DNA from: Monarcha castaneiventris obscurior
Lineage: Eukaryota; Chordata; Aves; Passeriformes; Monarchidae
DNA length: 64,000 nt
Reading direction: 5' to 3'
Assembly (NCBI GenBank): GCA_026261815.1
Contig: JAMPIT010000174.1
Location: 11,408,001-11,472,000, forward strand
In this document: in pieces, positions 1-12,100 of the stretch
Position numbering within the stretch: the first letter of the stretch is position 1
Layout: each line of letters opens with the position of its first letter
The notes under the pieces: model-generated
What the model was told of the DNA's origin: nothing
What the model saw: the letters and a program-made list of their open reading frames with translations, nothing else
The model's database searches: none
Position numbers and translations under genes: made by a program

Positions 1-1242
1 CACTATTCTATCACTTGATGAGTGAGATACTACACATTAAATATGAATATCAGAATCAAGTCTATAGGAAAAAAAGAAATATATATCTGTTTATAGATAA
101 TTTCACTGACATTGGTGTTTTTTTTTTTTTTTTTATGTACATCATTAAAATATTGGCAAAGAAAACACCAAGGATGTAAAAAGCTGCAGGGCGAATGCAG
201 GTGACACTGTTTTGTAATACCCACAGCAAATATGCAAATATGTTCTTTAATCAATTTACTCAGTTTTTTTGTCTGCAAAGTGCTTTCAATTTAATAATTA
301 CTTTTTTTTGCATGATTACCATTCAGAAAACTTATGTGACTTGAACTCTGCCTGGGAGAGCTATTCTTCCAACTTTTGTTATTTTTCCCTGTATACATGC
401 TTTTATTTAGGAAAAAAAAATAGTTAAATGAATAAGAAACAAAGATATTCAGTTTTTGTCCATGGGTAGACTAACATTTCAGGTGCATACAGATATGTAA
501 AAGGGAACTAGAAAACAGCTATAAAAAGAGAAAGTTATAAAAAGAAGGTGGCATTCATGTCATTACAGAAATAAATTATTAGACAGAATGATCACATTGC
601 AATAATCCTAGAAAATGTGTTGATAATGAAGTCAAGTTCATTCCACCTAGCTTTGGTTGCCTACAGGATGATGTGAAGTGTAATGCAGTTTTCTTAAAGC
701 CAATTAAATGAGGAAGACACTTTCAATTCTTGAAACAGAAGTCTAAGTTAGATGAAATAATTGTTTTTCTGTGGATACCTCTTTTTCACTATTGCAGGTT
801 GGATGGTTACTTTAAATTGGAAAACTGACATTAGGTATGACTTTAGGGAACTAAGAAAAAAAGTTAGTGAGTGTATCTGGGAGACAACTGGATCTGTTTT
901 ACCTGTGCAACTAAGAAATTTCAAACATGGATACTTAGATGATCAAGACAGGTTAAAGATCTTCCAAACAGCATTTCCATGATACATGCTGATGATATGA
1001 CCATGCAGACAGCATGTTGGCACATATTAATGAAGACATGCCATAATAATGCTCATCATGGCAACTCTCTTTGGCCACAGAAGTCATAAAATCACTTTCT
1101 ATCAGGCCTTTTCTGCTTTAAGCATCATGGAGGTTTAGCCCTCATTCCTTGCATAAGATTGCATCCATTGTGTAAAAGAAAATGTGTGTTACAAATAATT
1201 CTAACCAACTCCCAGCATTTTTTAATAATGCATTTATCTTAC
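1..1242 (-). other. PCLO: PCLO intron downstream of PDZ exon F (partial)
   Basis: AT-rich intron sequence starting at the gtaaga donor of exon F and running to the left edge. It contains a 17-bp poly-T run (118-134, poly-A in the transcript) and short A/T runs. No recognisable exon, transposon or RNA gene was seen; the short plus-strand frame at 761-982 resembles no family I know. Confidence 0.85.
118..134. repeat. Poly-T run (17 bp)
   Basis: Uninterrupted T run on the plus strand within intron sequence. Confidence 0.95.
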
Positions 1243-1368
1243 CTTCTATAAGCTTCCCTGTCTGCTCTGCATTGCCCCCAGGCAAGATCTTGGCAATGTA
1301 AGCTCCAACTTCCCCACTGCTTCCTGGAATTTCTTTCCCACCTATGACTCGGATTCCCAGTCCATTGC
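1243..1368 (-). CDS. PCLO: Piccolo exon F: first part of the PDZ domain
   Basis: Seen: the acceptor ttttgatcacag|GCAATGG (AG at 1370-1369) and the donor GAAG|gtaaga (GT at 1242-1241) bound a 126-nt exon, phase 1 at both ends. It encodes [20 protein letters not shown], then [20 protein letters not shown], then IEG. The GLGI is the carboxylate-binding loop of a PDZ domain, followed by beta-strand IRV. The [18 protein letters not shown] stretch is the typical betaC/alphaA core with the conserved GG..A...G.L. Known: the single Piccolo PDZ domain binds C-terminal peptides such as that of the cAMP-GEFII (EPAC2) regulator. The remaining PDZ strands and helix must be in an exon left of this window. 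The open frame left of 1243 is intron, with a stop near 1142. Confidence 0.95.
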
Positions 1369-4279
1369 CTGTGATCAAAAGAAAGAGAAAATTTTAAACA
1401 GAGATAAAGCTATGAATACTTCACTGGAAAGAAAGGAAGAGAACAAGTCATCAGAGGTTACTGAAAATGTCCCAAATAAGTTCTGGCTGTGGTTGTAAGA
1501 TCAGGGTTAACTGCAGTCAAATCTGTTGCTCTTCTAAAGACTTAACTTTGGGAAGATCTTGAACAGCTACTGTATGACTGACATAACACAAACAACTGAG
1601 TCAATGAAAATTACATTGAAGCTAATCCCATCTTCTTTTGACAATCTATTTGCAGTATTAATAAATTGAATTAAATTGCTTGAAATCCATGTGAAGTGTG
1701 GATTCAAAGGAAAGTTTCATCGTGCAATTTAGCTGAGAAATTATAATAGTTGAGCATTTAGAATCACATAATTATGGATACATTGACAGAGATCCTCAAG
1801 CTTGCTCTTTTGTGCAGCAATGTACATTTACATTAACCTATACTTGCCAGATGCTATTATTTTTCTTAAATATTTGCTTTTCATTGACATCTTTTACTTC
1901 AAATGATGTGCAAATCAAGAATTGGAAAAGCATACAGAAATTCTGTTTAAAGTATCATTAAATCACATATTTTCTCCCTTTTTAAAAAAGTACAGAGATG
2001 AAAACATTTTCAGCACTCATTATTTTAGCTGGAGAGAAGCAGATCACTAATCTCCCTTATGTACAAAATAATAAGAGTAAAATACAGTCTCATAAAGCTA
2101 ATCTTATGCATTGCCATTTTTTCATCTTGTCTTGCTTTAAAAAAAAAGCCAAGCCAACAACTTCCTATACCTTCTTATACTAGTGAAACAATTTTTTTCT
2201 TTGAAAAAAATTCTATATGAGATGATTCACACTTTGATCTGGGAATATAAAGGCTGATTTACCCACCTTTATTGTAATGTCTAAATAATTATTTTTCAAT
2301 TCATTAATTTCATAAGCCAAACCTGCTGAGTGATTAGACTAATCAGCTGTGGGAAGGTCACCACACAACCTCTTTGCAAAGCTTTATCTTTTTAGATTAA
2401 GGCCTTTCCTCATAATGCTATTAGTGTTTTGTAAATCAGCCCTGAGTTTGACTCAGAAGCAAGATTACCACATTGTGTTTCTGACCACAAAAGTTTCCAC
2501 TAGTTTTTCTATCCCAGTTTAGCTAAATCTATAACCTTTTTGACTCAACTTTCCTCATAATTAGACGTTTTCCAAATAATTTTTTTGAGGAGAATGGTTT
2601 TTCAGTTTAATTGGGACAAACTGCATTAATATTTTAAGTTAATTATTATTATTTCAGTGCAAATTTGAAATTTTGCACTGGTAAAATGTATTTTTCCTAA
2701 CATGGTAGGGAAAGCAAAACCCCCATTCTATGGATGAGTCTAAATGTCCTTTAAGAAAATTAGAAAATACAGTTTTTAAAAAGTAAGTACCTGGTGCATA
2801 AAGTGAATGTGTACACCTTTAAAAGCATTTACACACAAATCCATTCTGAGGACTTAGAAGTTCATGTGGGCTGCTCTGCACAGAGAACTTCTGATCAAGC
2901 AGTATGGAAAGAGTCATTAATATTTTTATAGATCTGAAGCTCACAACTGGGAACTATTAAGTTCAGTAAATCCAATAAACAACTATTTTTAGTATACAGC
3001 ACACACAAACAAGGACACAGTATCTTAACTCACACAGTCAACACATGGAATTTTCAATATATCTGTAGGACTGGCTGCTTTTCATCACAGAGGGGAGGAG
3101 CTCCTTGGAGTCATGATTTTATCACGATACACAGTACTAGAGTCTCTACCACTCATATCTTATTTGTGACAGAATAGCAGAGAAGTAGTTTGTCACATAA
3201 AAGAGTGTACACTTGATTTCAGAGTTTGCAGGTTTTAAAGCCAAATGTATGACTGACATTATGTATTAAACAGAGGCATTCTTGCTAAGGCACAATCACA
3301 GGAGTTGGTGAGTGTGTGTATGAGGGTGTTTGTCGGAAAAACACTACTAGAAAATACTTAAATTAAAATTTAAATTTGAATTAAGGTTGACTACAAAACA
3401 TTCATTCCTGGTAGCCAGAATGAATGAGCTACTTTTCATCCAATGAGCTCTAAGTGCTCTGTTCTAGCTGACAAGGAAATATTCCTTGGGTCTTGCTGTA
3501 TTTTCTCCTGTGAAGATGGGATTTCACGCCTATTTATACTTTATCTACTGAAAATATTGAGCTTACTACTTCTGTATGGAATGACATTGCCCAGTTTATA
3601 ACCTTGAATGCAGATAGTTTAAAAATACCCATCGTATATTTTCTCAGATCTCTTTTCCCCTTGTTTTTATTGGATTTATTTTTTTTTTTAATTTTTGAGT
3701 CTTAATTCCCATCTCTCAGGCTATTTTGATATAACCAGACATTCATCTTTCTCATTTAGATTTTCAGATTAATGAACTACTGTTTTCTTTAGAAGACACA
3801 GGACCAGTTAACAATCAGAAAGCAAATCACTGTGATTTGAATAAGAGAGGGCATCTTTCTGAATTATGAGTATTGATTTCCATGGAAAATATCTTCAGGA
3901 AAACATCTCTTCAAAGAGAATTTTATACATCTAAGATGCAATCCTTTTTAGGGTGCTTCAAAGCAAGAAGACTGGTAATTAATTAAAACTGTTTCTACTG
4001 ATGTCCCAAGGCTGTGATCCTACTCTCCCACCTAATCGTAACTAAAGCTTTAAGATGGAGCATGCTAAGCTAAAAAAATACCCCAAAACCCTACCCCTCA
4101 AAACCAAGATATATAATAAAAGATATAATAAAATATATAATACTAAACTTTGACAAGGTTGATCATGCAACTAAATTGCTTTTATACTTTGATAAGCAAA
4201 CAAAAAAATGGATACTAAATCACTACAGTTAGCTTGTAAGCCACTGATTTATACAGCTGAATATATGAACAATCAGACT

Positions 4280-4727
4280 TTGAAGCTTTAGGTCACCTGT
4301 CCAGTGGCTGACTGGATGCAGTTTTTCTGGATTTTACTATGCCTTTTGATGCTGGCTCTCGCAACATCCTTGTGGATGAGCTGTCCAGCTGTGGAATGAG
4401 TGGGTTCACACCATTCTTGGGAAGAACTGGCTGAAGGGCAGAGCTGAAAGGGTTGTAGTGAATGGAGTGACATCTGGTTGGGGACTGGACACCGGCAGTG
4501 CTCCTCAGGGATCAATTCTAGGGCCAGGTTTGTTCAATGTGTGTCAAAAGTCTGAATGCAGGGGGTGAATGCACCCTTAGCACATTTGCTCATGACAAAA
4601 ACTGGGAAGTGCTGTTGACTCCCTTGATGAACAAAAGGCCTTTCAGAGGAATCTAGGTAGACTGGATCATTGGGCTATGATTAAAGGATAAAATTTAACA
4701 GGTGGTAATGCTGGATCCTCTACTTGT
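4280..4727 (+). mobile_element. CR1 LINE fragment, reverse-transcriptase 3' region (left piece)
   Basis: This piece matches the avian CR1 ORF2 end in plus orientation (recognised by eye). Landmarks are a segment corresponding to the RT stretch before GTGAATGGAGT (4459-4470), then gctcctcagggatcaattctagggccag, then ggtggtaatgctggatcctctacttg. It is degraded by substitutions and small indels, so it is an old copy. It breaks off at about 4727 and resumes after the LTR-like block at about 5090. Confidence 0.8.
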
Positions 4728-5089
4728 TGCTGTTCTCACCATGGCCGAGCAGAGAAACGACACAAAGACCAGGCCCAGGGTCAAGTGGCAGCAGCGATTT
4801 AATGAATTCTCAGAAAACTTTTATATGTTAGTTCGCAAGGCGTACTAAGTGGCATAAAGTGATTGGTTTTGCCATCCATCCCCTAAGGGGGTTGGTCAAG
4901 TTCTAAGACACCCATCTCTGAATGTTTTTCTGCTCAACAGCTATAACAACACTGCAAAAACAACCTGCAGGTGCAAGAAGTTTACAATACTGTAACCTTG
5001 GTCAATCAGCATAGGAGAGACAGAACTCTCACAGAAATGCTGCAGAGAGCTGAAGAAATTCTCTGCTGGAGCTTTTCAGCATCCATATC
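4728..5089 (-). mobile_element. Solo-LTR-like insertion inside the CR1 copy
   Basis: About 360 bp with no CR1 similarity interrupts the CR1 copy at its ...ctacttg / gggcacaa... position. Read on the minus strand it has the layout of an LTR. There is a TATA-like box catataaaag (about 4818-4827), then an ATTAAA-type polyadenylation signal (about 4798-4803). A short region beginning cgctgctgccacttgaccct and ending near gttctcaccatgg's complement follows. No internal retroviral genes are present, which suggests a solo LTR left by recombination. Exact ends and target-site duplication could not be fixed by eye (candidates tctact/tctacc differ by one base). Confidence 0.55.
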
Positions 5090-5827
5090 TACCTATGCCA
5101 CTGGGCACAAGTACAAGTGGGGAGAGCAATGTCTGTAAGTCAGAGAGGGATCTGGGGGTGCTGGGCAGAAGCAGCTCAATGTGAGTCAGCACTGCCAGCT
5201 AAGGGGACAAACCCAGTCCTGGGTGGCATCAAACACAGCATCACCAGCCAGTCAAACGAGGTGATTGTCCCGCTGTGTTCTGCATCACACCAGCCTCACC
5301 TTGAGTACCATGTACAGGTCTAGGCCCCATGATTTGAGAAGGATTGTCAAGGTTCTTGAATGTGTCCAAAGCAGGGGAACAAAGCTAGTGAAAGGGCTGG
5401 AAGGAATGGACATGTGAGGAGTGTCTGAGGAATTTGGATTTGTCAAGTTTGGAGAAAAGGCTGTGAGAGGCAACCTCAATGTTCTCTACAGCTTCCTGAG
5501 GTGGGGAAGTGGAGAGGGAACTGCTGAGGTCTTTCCCTGGTATCCAGTAATAGAACCTGTGGGAATAATTCAAAGCTGTACCAGGGGAGGTTTAGACTGA
5601 GAAGGTGGTCAAAAACTGGAACAGGCTTTCTTGAGAGGTGTTCAAAACCTGTTAGGGTTTAAGAGGCTTTTGAAGAACACCCCCAACTGCATGCTTTTAT
5701 TTCTGTTCCCCTCTGAATTGGTAAGTAGCTGGACTATATGATTTTTGTAGGTACCTTCTGACTGAAATACTGTATTTTGTATTGCATTGTATTGTATTGT
5801 ATTGTATTCTATTCTATTCTATTCTAC
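5090..5827 (+). mobile_element. CR1 LINE fragment, 3' end (right piece) with microsatellite tail
   Basis: This piece continues the CR1 copy: tctgggggtgctgg, gaggtgattgtcccgctgtgttc, then ggaggtttagactgagaaggtggtcaaaaactggaacaggctttcttgagaggtgt in shortened landmarks. It ends in an expanded terminal motif run (ATTGT)n then (ATTCT)n at 5775-5827. CR1 elements end in short tandem copies of an ATTCTATG-like unit instead of poly-A, and this tail fits that pattern. Confidence 0.85.
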
Positions 5828-6041
5828 TCTCGTTCATGCTAGCAAAGATTTCAAGCACTTAATAACTGCAGAGTTATTTTTGTGAGAAATCAATATTTGA
5901 AGGAAAAATATTGAACGGTCTTTTTTGATTTTTAGCAATTAACCAACTCTGTGACTTTCAAAGGGACATTTCACTTGTCATTTCGTATACTTCTACACGC
6001 CACACACTGTTTCAGTGATGCATATTCATTATACGTGTACA

Positions 6042-6105
6042 TATATTTTTTTTTTACACATATATATATATATACACACACATATATACACATATAAAAA
6101 TTATA
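6042..6105. repeat. TA/CA microsatellite
   Basis: A poly-T stretch is followed by alternating (TA)n, (CA)n and TATACACA units in intron sequence. Confidence 0.9.
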
Positions 6106-9100
6106 TATGATCAGTAACCAACAACCTGACATTAATAAATTCTGTCACTGGTGACTTGGCAAGCATCACTATACATGTGCTTTCAAAATTCATCACTCTT
6201 TTTTCCTTATTTCCACCATGAGGTACCTTCTGTCCCTTTAGATTTATTTATTCTGAACTTCTGTAGTTTGATGTGTCTCAGACACTATGAAATCCTATCT
6301 CCTTGTATACTTCATTGTGTCACACTAGCAAAACAGCAGAAAGGCTGTAATTTACTTTGCTGGAATATGCTGACCATAACCTGAGCTCTGCAACTACAAT
6401 TTAGTCTTTTTTGTCCCTTATGGAGATAATAAAGATCAGACTGCTGCCAATCTGTTGCTGCTGCTCTCAGGTCACAGGGAAGATCATGGAATCTTACCAT
6501 CTTTTCACTGCTTTGCTGAGCAGCTCCATTATAGCCGTTAGAGTATAAGCAGCCTAGACTTCCTGGAACTATTTCAGTATTGAAGCAATTACTAGACTTG
6601 CCTTTCCAAACAAACACTGATAACCCCTTACATAAGTTAAAAGTTAAAGGAAAGAAAGAAACAAAGAGCAGAGAAAAGCTGAACAGCTCAAGGCCCAGCA
6701 GGCTTTTACTGGTGTTGGTGGTCCTGATTTTACTCAAAAGTGAAAATTAATTTTCCAGGGATGTTTTCTCTCGTGAAAGTAAATAGCATTCCAGCAGCAA
6801 AGGCAAGGAAGGATTAATTATGTTTAATCATCATATAGGTCCTATGCAGTAGCAACAGCTTCAACACATGCAGGAGAATGCTGCCACGTGACCCAGAAGC
6901 TCTGTGCAAACATTGTTCATGTGTTAACTCAAGTAAATATTTCCTCTGGGCTAATTTTTGAAAGTATGAAACCATTTGTCTGTCTAATTATATGAGCAAG
7001 GAAAGTAAAGAAGCAATTAGAATGTACAACAGATTTTCAGTAATCACACATGCGTTTGTGCAAATTGGCATAGGGAACTGTAAGTATGAGCATCAGCAGC
7101 AATCTGACTTTTGTCACAGTTAGAAATAGAGCTACATGAATTTTTAATAGACTTTTAGGTGACCAAACTTTTAAGAAAGGTATTAAAAAATGCTGCTGAT
7201 TTCAATTACTAAGAGCCTTAAAATATGCCCTTCAAGACGGTAGCTGAAACTCACTATTTCTGTAAACCCATGGTCATTTTAACACCTTCGGATATTGTGT
7301 GCTTTGAAGTTGAAACTATACAGAAGTAAAACGGGAAAAATTGAGATGGGCTTAAACTTGAAAATGCAGGGCTACGACATGTATCTCTGAGTAGTTTGAA
7401 ATGGGACGTATGCTTAAATCTCAAAATAGAGATTATGTGTTGTGTTTCACATCCAGGAGTCAATGCACAGACTTGTCCAAATATGGGTTTTATCACTTTT
7501 TAATAATACAAAAAATCCCCCAAACCAGAACAAAGCCAGAATGGTGGATTATGGCAAGGAAGCACAAGGGTGATCTTTTTTTGGGCAAGGAGGTCCAATG
7601 GTAGAAAATGCACAGGGAGTAAGCATTAAAATGAGACATTAGGCACGAAAGATTTTGTAATGTGCCAATGTACCATGTTATAGCAATGAGAACATATCCA
7701 TCAAATCAACAATATGAAGCCTTTCAACGCTTTTTGGCTGTGAATGGAGACAGAACATACCTTTCTCCTGTGTTCATTTACTAGACATTGTCTCCTCACT
7801 CCTCCTCCAGCCTTATCTAGACCAGACATATGCTGGGTGGTGGTAGGCCCTTATCTGCTGGAACAATTTTACACCCTGTTCCATTGTCTGTATGGAACAG
7901 AAGGCTCAAACACAGAAAAAAACATCAATGACTTCTCTTGGAGAGGTCAGAGTTAAAACTCCCATGAAGAAATGCAAGCTATTTATTTAGACATTGTAGT
8001 TGTGATAAAGCAATCTCTAAAGTCTGGAGAACAAAGATAAAGGAAACATGACAAAGCAAACAAGAACAAGTTAACATAGGAACTTGAAAAACAGCAGGAA
8101 AAATAATGTGTATAATAAAAATCAGCCTGAATTTTTATTTGCATTGTTATTCTTATGCAATTCTCTGGAATACATAACATGACGGTCCATATCAGAGGTT
8201 GGTTGTCTATATAGGTACAACATTTTCAAGGTTGTCCTCAGGAAAATTGTTCTGGTGCTTCTAAAAAAATTAGCTTAAATGAAGTTGTTTCCTAGAAACA
8301 TGATTATACCTACTCAGCTATTGCATTTCTTGGCCATTGACAATTAAGGCATAAAGTACACATGAAGTCAAATCACGATCTGATGAAATTCAGATATATT
8401 GCAGTTGTTTTAATAGCACAGCATTGATTTATATCAGCTGCAAATGTTTCATGTTGATTTGCACACCAGTTATCATCCTGAAGGATTATAAAGTGTTTTA
8501 TGAATTAGCATCTTGAAGTGTTTATCACATTTACTTGAAAACAAGACAAAGGTCTCTTCTTTTTGGATGACCTGTCACATCAGAATCTGTGGTGTCATCT
8601 GTGGTAGGCTGTAGCTTTAAATCTATAAAATACCGTGTAGGCACTGAGCTTCATCTATGTTTACTGATAGACACCAGTGGCTTGATAGATGCCACTGACT
8701 GACAGCTGAACCTCCATGGAAATCTGGGGGCTTGACCGAACCCTAATATTCAGTGTTGCCGTGATCTGTTCCTGCAGCCTTTTCTGCATGACAGCTATGA
8801 AAGCAAAATGCACCTTTTTAGCCAGCAGACACATTGCCCTCTCAATTACCTCCACTCAGAATCTTCAACAAATGTTCATATACTGAAAAATGCATAAACA
8901 ACTGAGCTGCCAAAAAGATTTCATGGAAAGTATTTTAAATACACACACTAGTGCTTTCCAAATTAAAATAATTTGGGGACAAGAAACATAAATATGGAAT
9001 ATATGGTCTGTATCTCTACAAAATGTTTCTAACACACAGAAAAATTTGTTTGGTTTTTTGTTTGTTTTTATTTAGAAAGTTTAACGGTACTGAGTTCATT

Positions 9101-12100
9101 CTAAACTTGATGTTAAGACAAAACCCGACATCTCTTTCCTTTTATTTCCAGCCCTGTCCTCATTTACTACTGTGTGACTTCCTAGGAAAATCTCTGATGT
9201 AGCCTGACTGTAACAGCTCAGTCCCTTTCTGTTTATGGGTTTTAACTTCTGTGCTATGTCTCTGTTAAGGAGTGAGTGTTTGAGGGAATGATGGCCATTA
9301 ATTAGGGATTAAGTCCTTCCCCAGTGACAAGGGAATGCTAGAGGAGGGTATTACTTTTTTTGTGCAAAGTATTATCTCAGTTCTTCACAACATTAAATGA
9401 AAGAAGTAGGATAAGTAATCCTCTCAGAGTATGAGGACAGGAGGTGGGTTGCAGTTCTCACTCTGATTTCTCACATTGAACACAGGCTGGGACTATATTT
9501 AACATGGTTTTAATTGAATAGTAATCACATATTCATTGCACTTTAGTATTTTGCTGCAAGACCTAATTTTGCTGAACTTGCAGATGAAAGAATCCCAAAT
9601 ATATAGGGTTGTTTATTTAGAGACCGACTATAGCAGTGAGGTCTTGATACAGGAAAACTCTCTGAATTCCCTTCCTCTCTATCTGTGCATGAGCTGGCAC
9701 ACTGCAGAAGTGTAGTGTTGTTTGCAGGAATTAGCAATCCTTACAGAGTGTGAGGCATGTCTGACGTGTGTATAGCATTACAGCTACCCTGTCATCCTCC
9801 TTGCACTTTCACTGACATCACTGCTGAGGTAGAGATTAGGGATGCAATCTTCTGCCCACCATCTAATTCACTTCTTTACTCCATTACCAAGTTTGCAGAT
9901 TTTTCTAAAGTGTTTCTTGGCCTCTTTCTTTTTTACTTTTTTTTTTCCCACCAGAATTGAAGAGGCTGTTTCCCAACATGGAGAGTGGCTGCTCAAAGGT
10001 ACATTTTTTTTCCTGGAAACACAGAACATGCCTCCTTTCTAAAAGGAAGAATTACTTCTGACTCAGCCTATGTGAGGTAAAGGAGTAAAAATTACCTTTG
10101 ACTAAGTGCACTCATTGTACCTACAGACACTGAGGTGTGTCTGCCTTGTTGGATTTTCCCCCTGAGTGTGCCTAAACAGCTTTCTGGTCAGGAATAAAAC
10201 AACGTAAGTTATCTTTGCAACATTTCCAAAGGTATTGCCAATGCTTTCATTACCTTCAATAGCCATATCTTTAATTCACTTTTTCAAATATAACGATGGT
10301 GTGATAAAAAACAGAAGAGAAAATCCTGGCAGTATAAAACAGCGCTTATGCTGCTCTGCTAAAGGATCCAAAAGGAACAAGGGACTCTCTGTGAAAACAA
10401 ACAATGAGTTTCTGGAGCTTTAAACACTGCTGTATTATCATTCACTGATCACTGTCATCATTGCTTTGGCACCTCAGCATAACCATTATGCCAATTCTTC
10501 TTTTTGTTTTTTTCTTTAATTGCAAATTATTAATCAGTCTTTTCAGAGTAAATTCTTGGAAATTCCTTCACTCCTCTCAGCATTGTCTGAGGAGGGGACA
10601 CTGCACATCTTGAAAAGTAGATCTGTGTGCTCTAGGTTATAGCATATAATACGGAAACAAGAACCTTCAAGAGAGAGGCCAGTGAGCAAGTATACATCTA
10701 TTTTTCATTCAATACTGCTATTCTCTTGCCATCACAATTTTGGCTCTGTTCCTCAATCCTTACACCTAATTCACATGCCAAAATTCACACTATATGCTTC
10801 TGTGTGCAAAATTATGCCAGGTTATGTAAGAGGCATCAAAAGCATCTGTACCTCAGAGTCATCTTTCATTAATCAGGAAAGCAAATAAAGCAAATGCATG
10901 TGCACATAATATGTAGTGAAAAAGTCTGAATTTTAAAATATTTGGGACTACTCTTATTATTGATATTCAGAGTTTGACAATTTTTGAATTCATAATCAGC
11001 AGTAATTTCTACTGTGGTAAGATAGTCATGAGACCTGTGGAATTCAAATTACCATTATTAGGATGAAAGTCAAGTTTGTCCTACAGTTACAGCTGCTGTG
11101 GTAGAGTTGGTTATCTGGGCTGACCCAGCACACTGAATCATTAATGCCCAGGCTGGCCCAAGAACTCCAGTGAGATGAGATAATGGGCGAAAGCACTGGC
11201 CAGTTTCCCAGCAAAGCAGCTGGTCAACAGTTACAGGAATTCTCCAAGTGGGAATTGTGTACAGTTTGGGACCGCTCCCTACGTAACTCTTGCTGTGCAC
11301 ACTCCAGATCAGATACACTAATTGTATACTTAAGATGTGTTCATTAATTCCCTGAGAGGAGAATCTGCCAGTCTCAGGCATCTTCCCAGGCATTGCCTGC
11401 TGCAGAACTCACCAAACTGCACACAGATAATTTAAAACATCAATAGAAACTGCTCTTGCATGTGCAGAAAGGATCACATAAGAGAGGCTTTTGTGCACAG
11501 CCAAGACAGAGGATGTTTTGTACATACTGTGAGGAAATAGGAGACAGTAGATGGTGCATATGCTCTTGTGGTCACCCAGGACCACAGGCCAGCCAGTTTG
11601 TAAGAATCAGCAACACAGATCTTCAGCTGAAGATGCTACTGAAAGGGTGGTTTTAACAGTGACTGTGTTCTCTTGGAAACATCTGACTGCCCACGTGATC
11701 TTTACTGATGGTTACGGTTTTTAACATACACTTTGCCTGTATTTATGCAACAAGTATAAAGGCCAACAAAATGAGTCAACACGTCATTTTGCTATTTTTG
11801 ATAAGAAAGAAGGGCAGGGAGAAAGGGAGAGCAGAAAGAGACAAAGGGAACAAATAAAAATAAAGAGAAAGAAACCAGCCAGTGAAGCAATCAAACATGC
11901 AATCTTGATGAATATCCAAAACTCTTGCAGTGAAATAGCTGTGATGGTATAAAAGTATTTATTGTTTAATACCAAAATTTAAAGTAACTTTTGCTACATA
12001 ATAGACTTCTATGTCTTCCTCTGGTTAATAGTCACTGTCTGGTTAATAAAGAGATGTTTACTATTGGTTTGCAGATAATGTTTAATCAAAATTAACTTTT

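Noticed and set aside
4288..4515. 75-codon minus-strand frame
   Set aside because: It is antisense to the decayed CR1 reverse-transcriptase region and not a gene.
6312..6737. 141-codon minus-strand frame
   Set aside because: No recognisable family, no adjoining exons in phase and typical intron composition; treated as chance.
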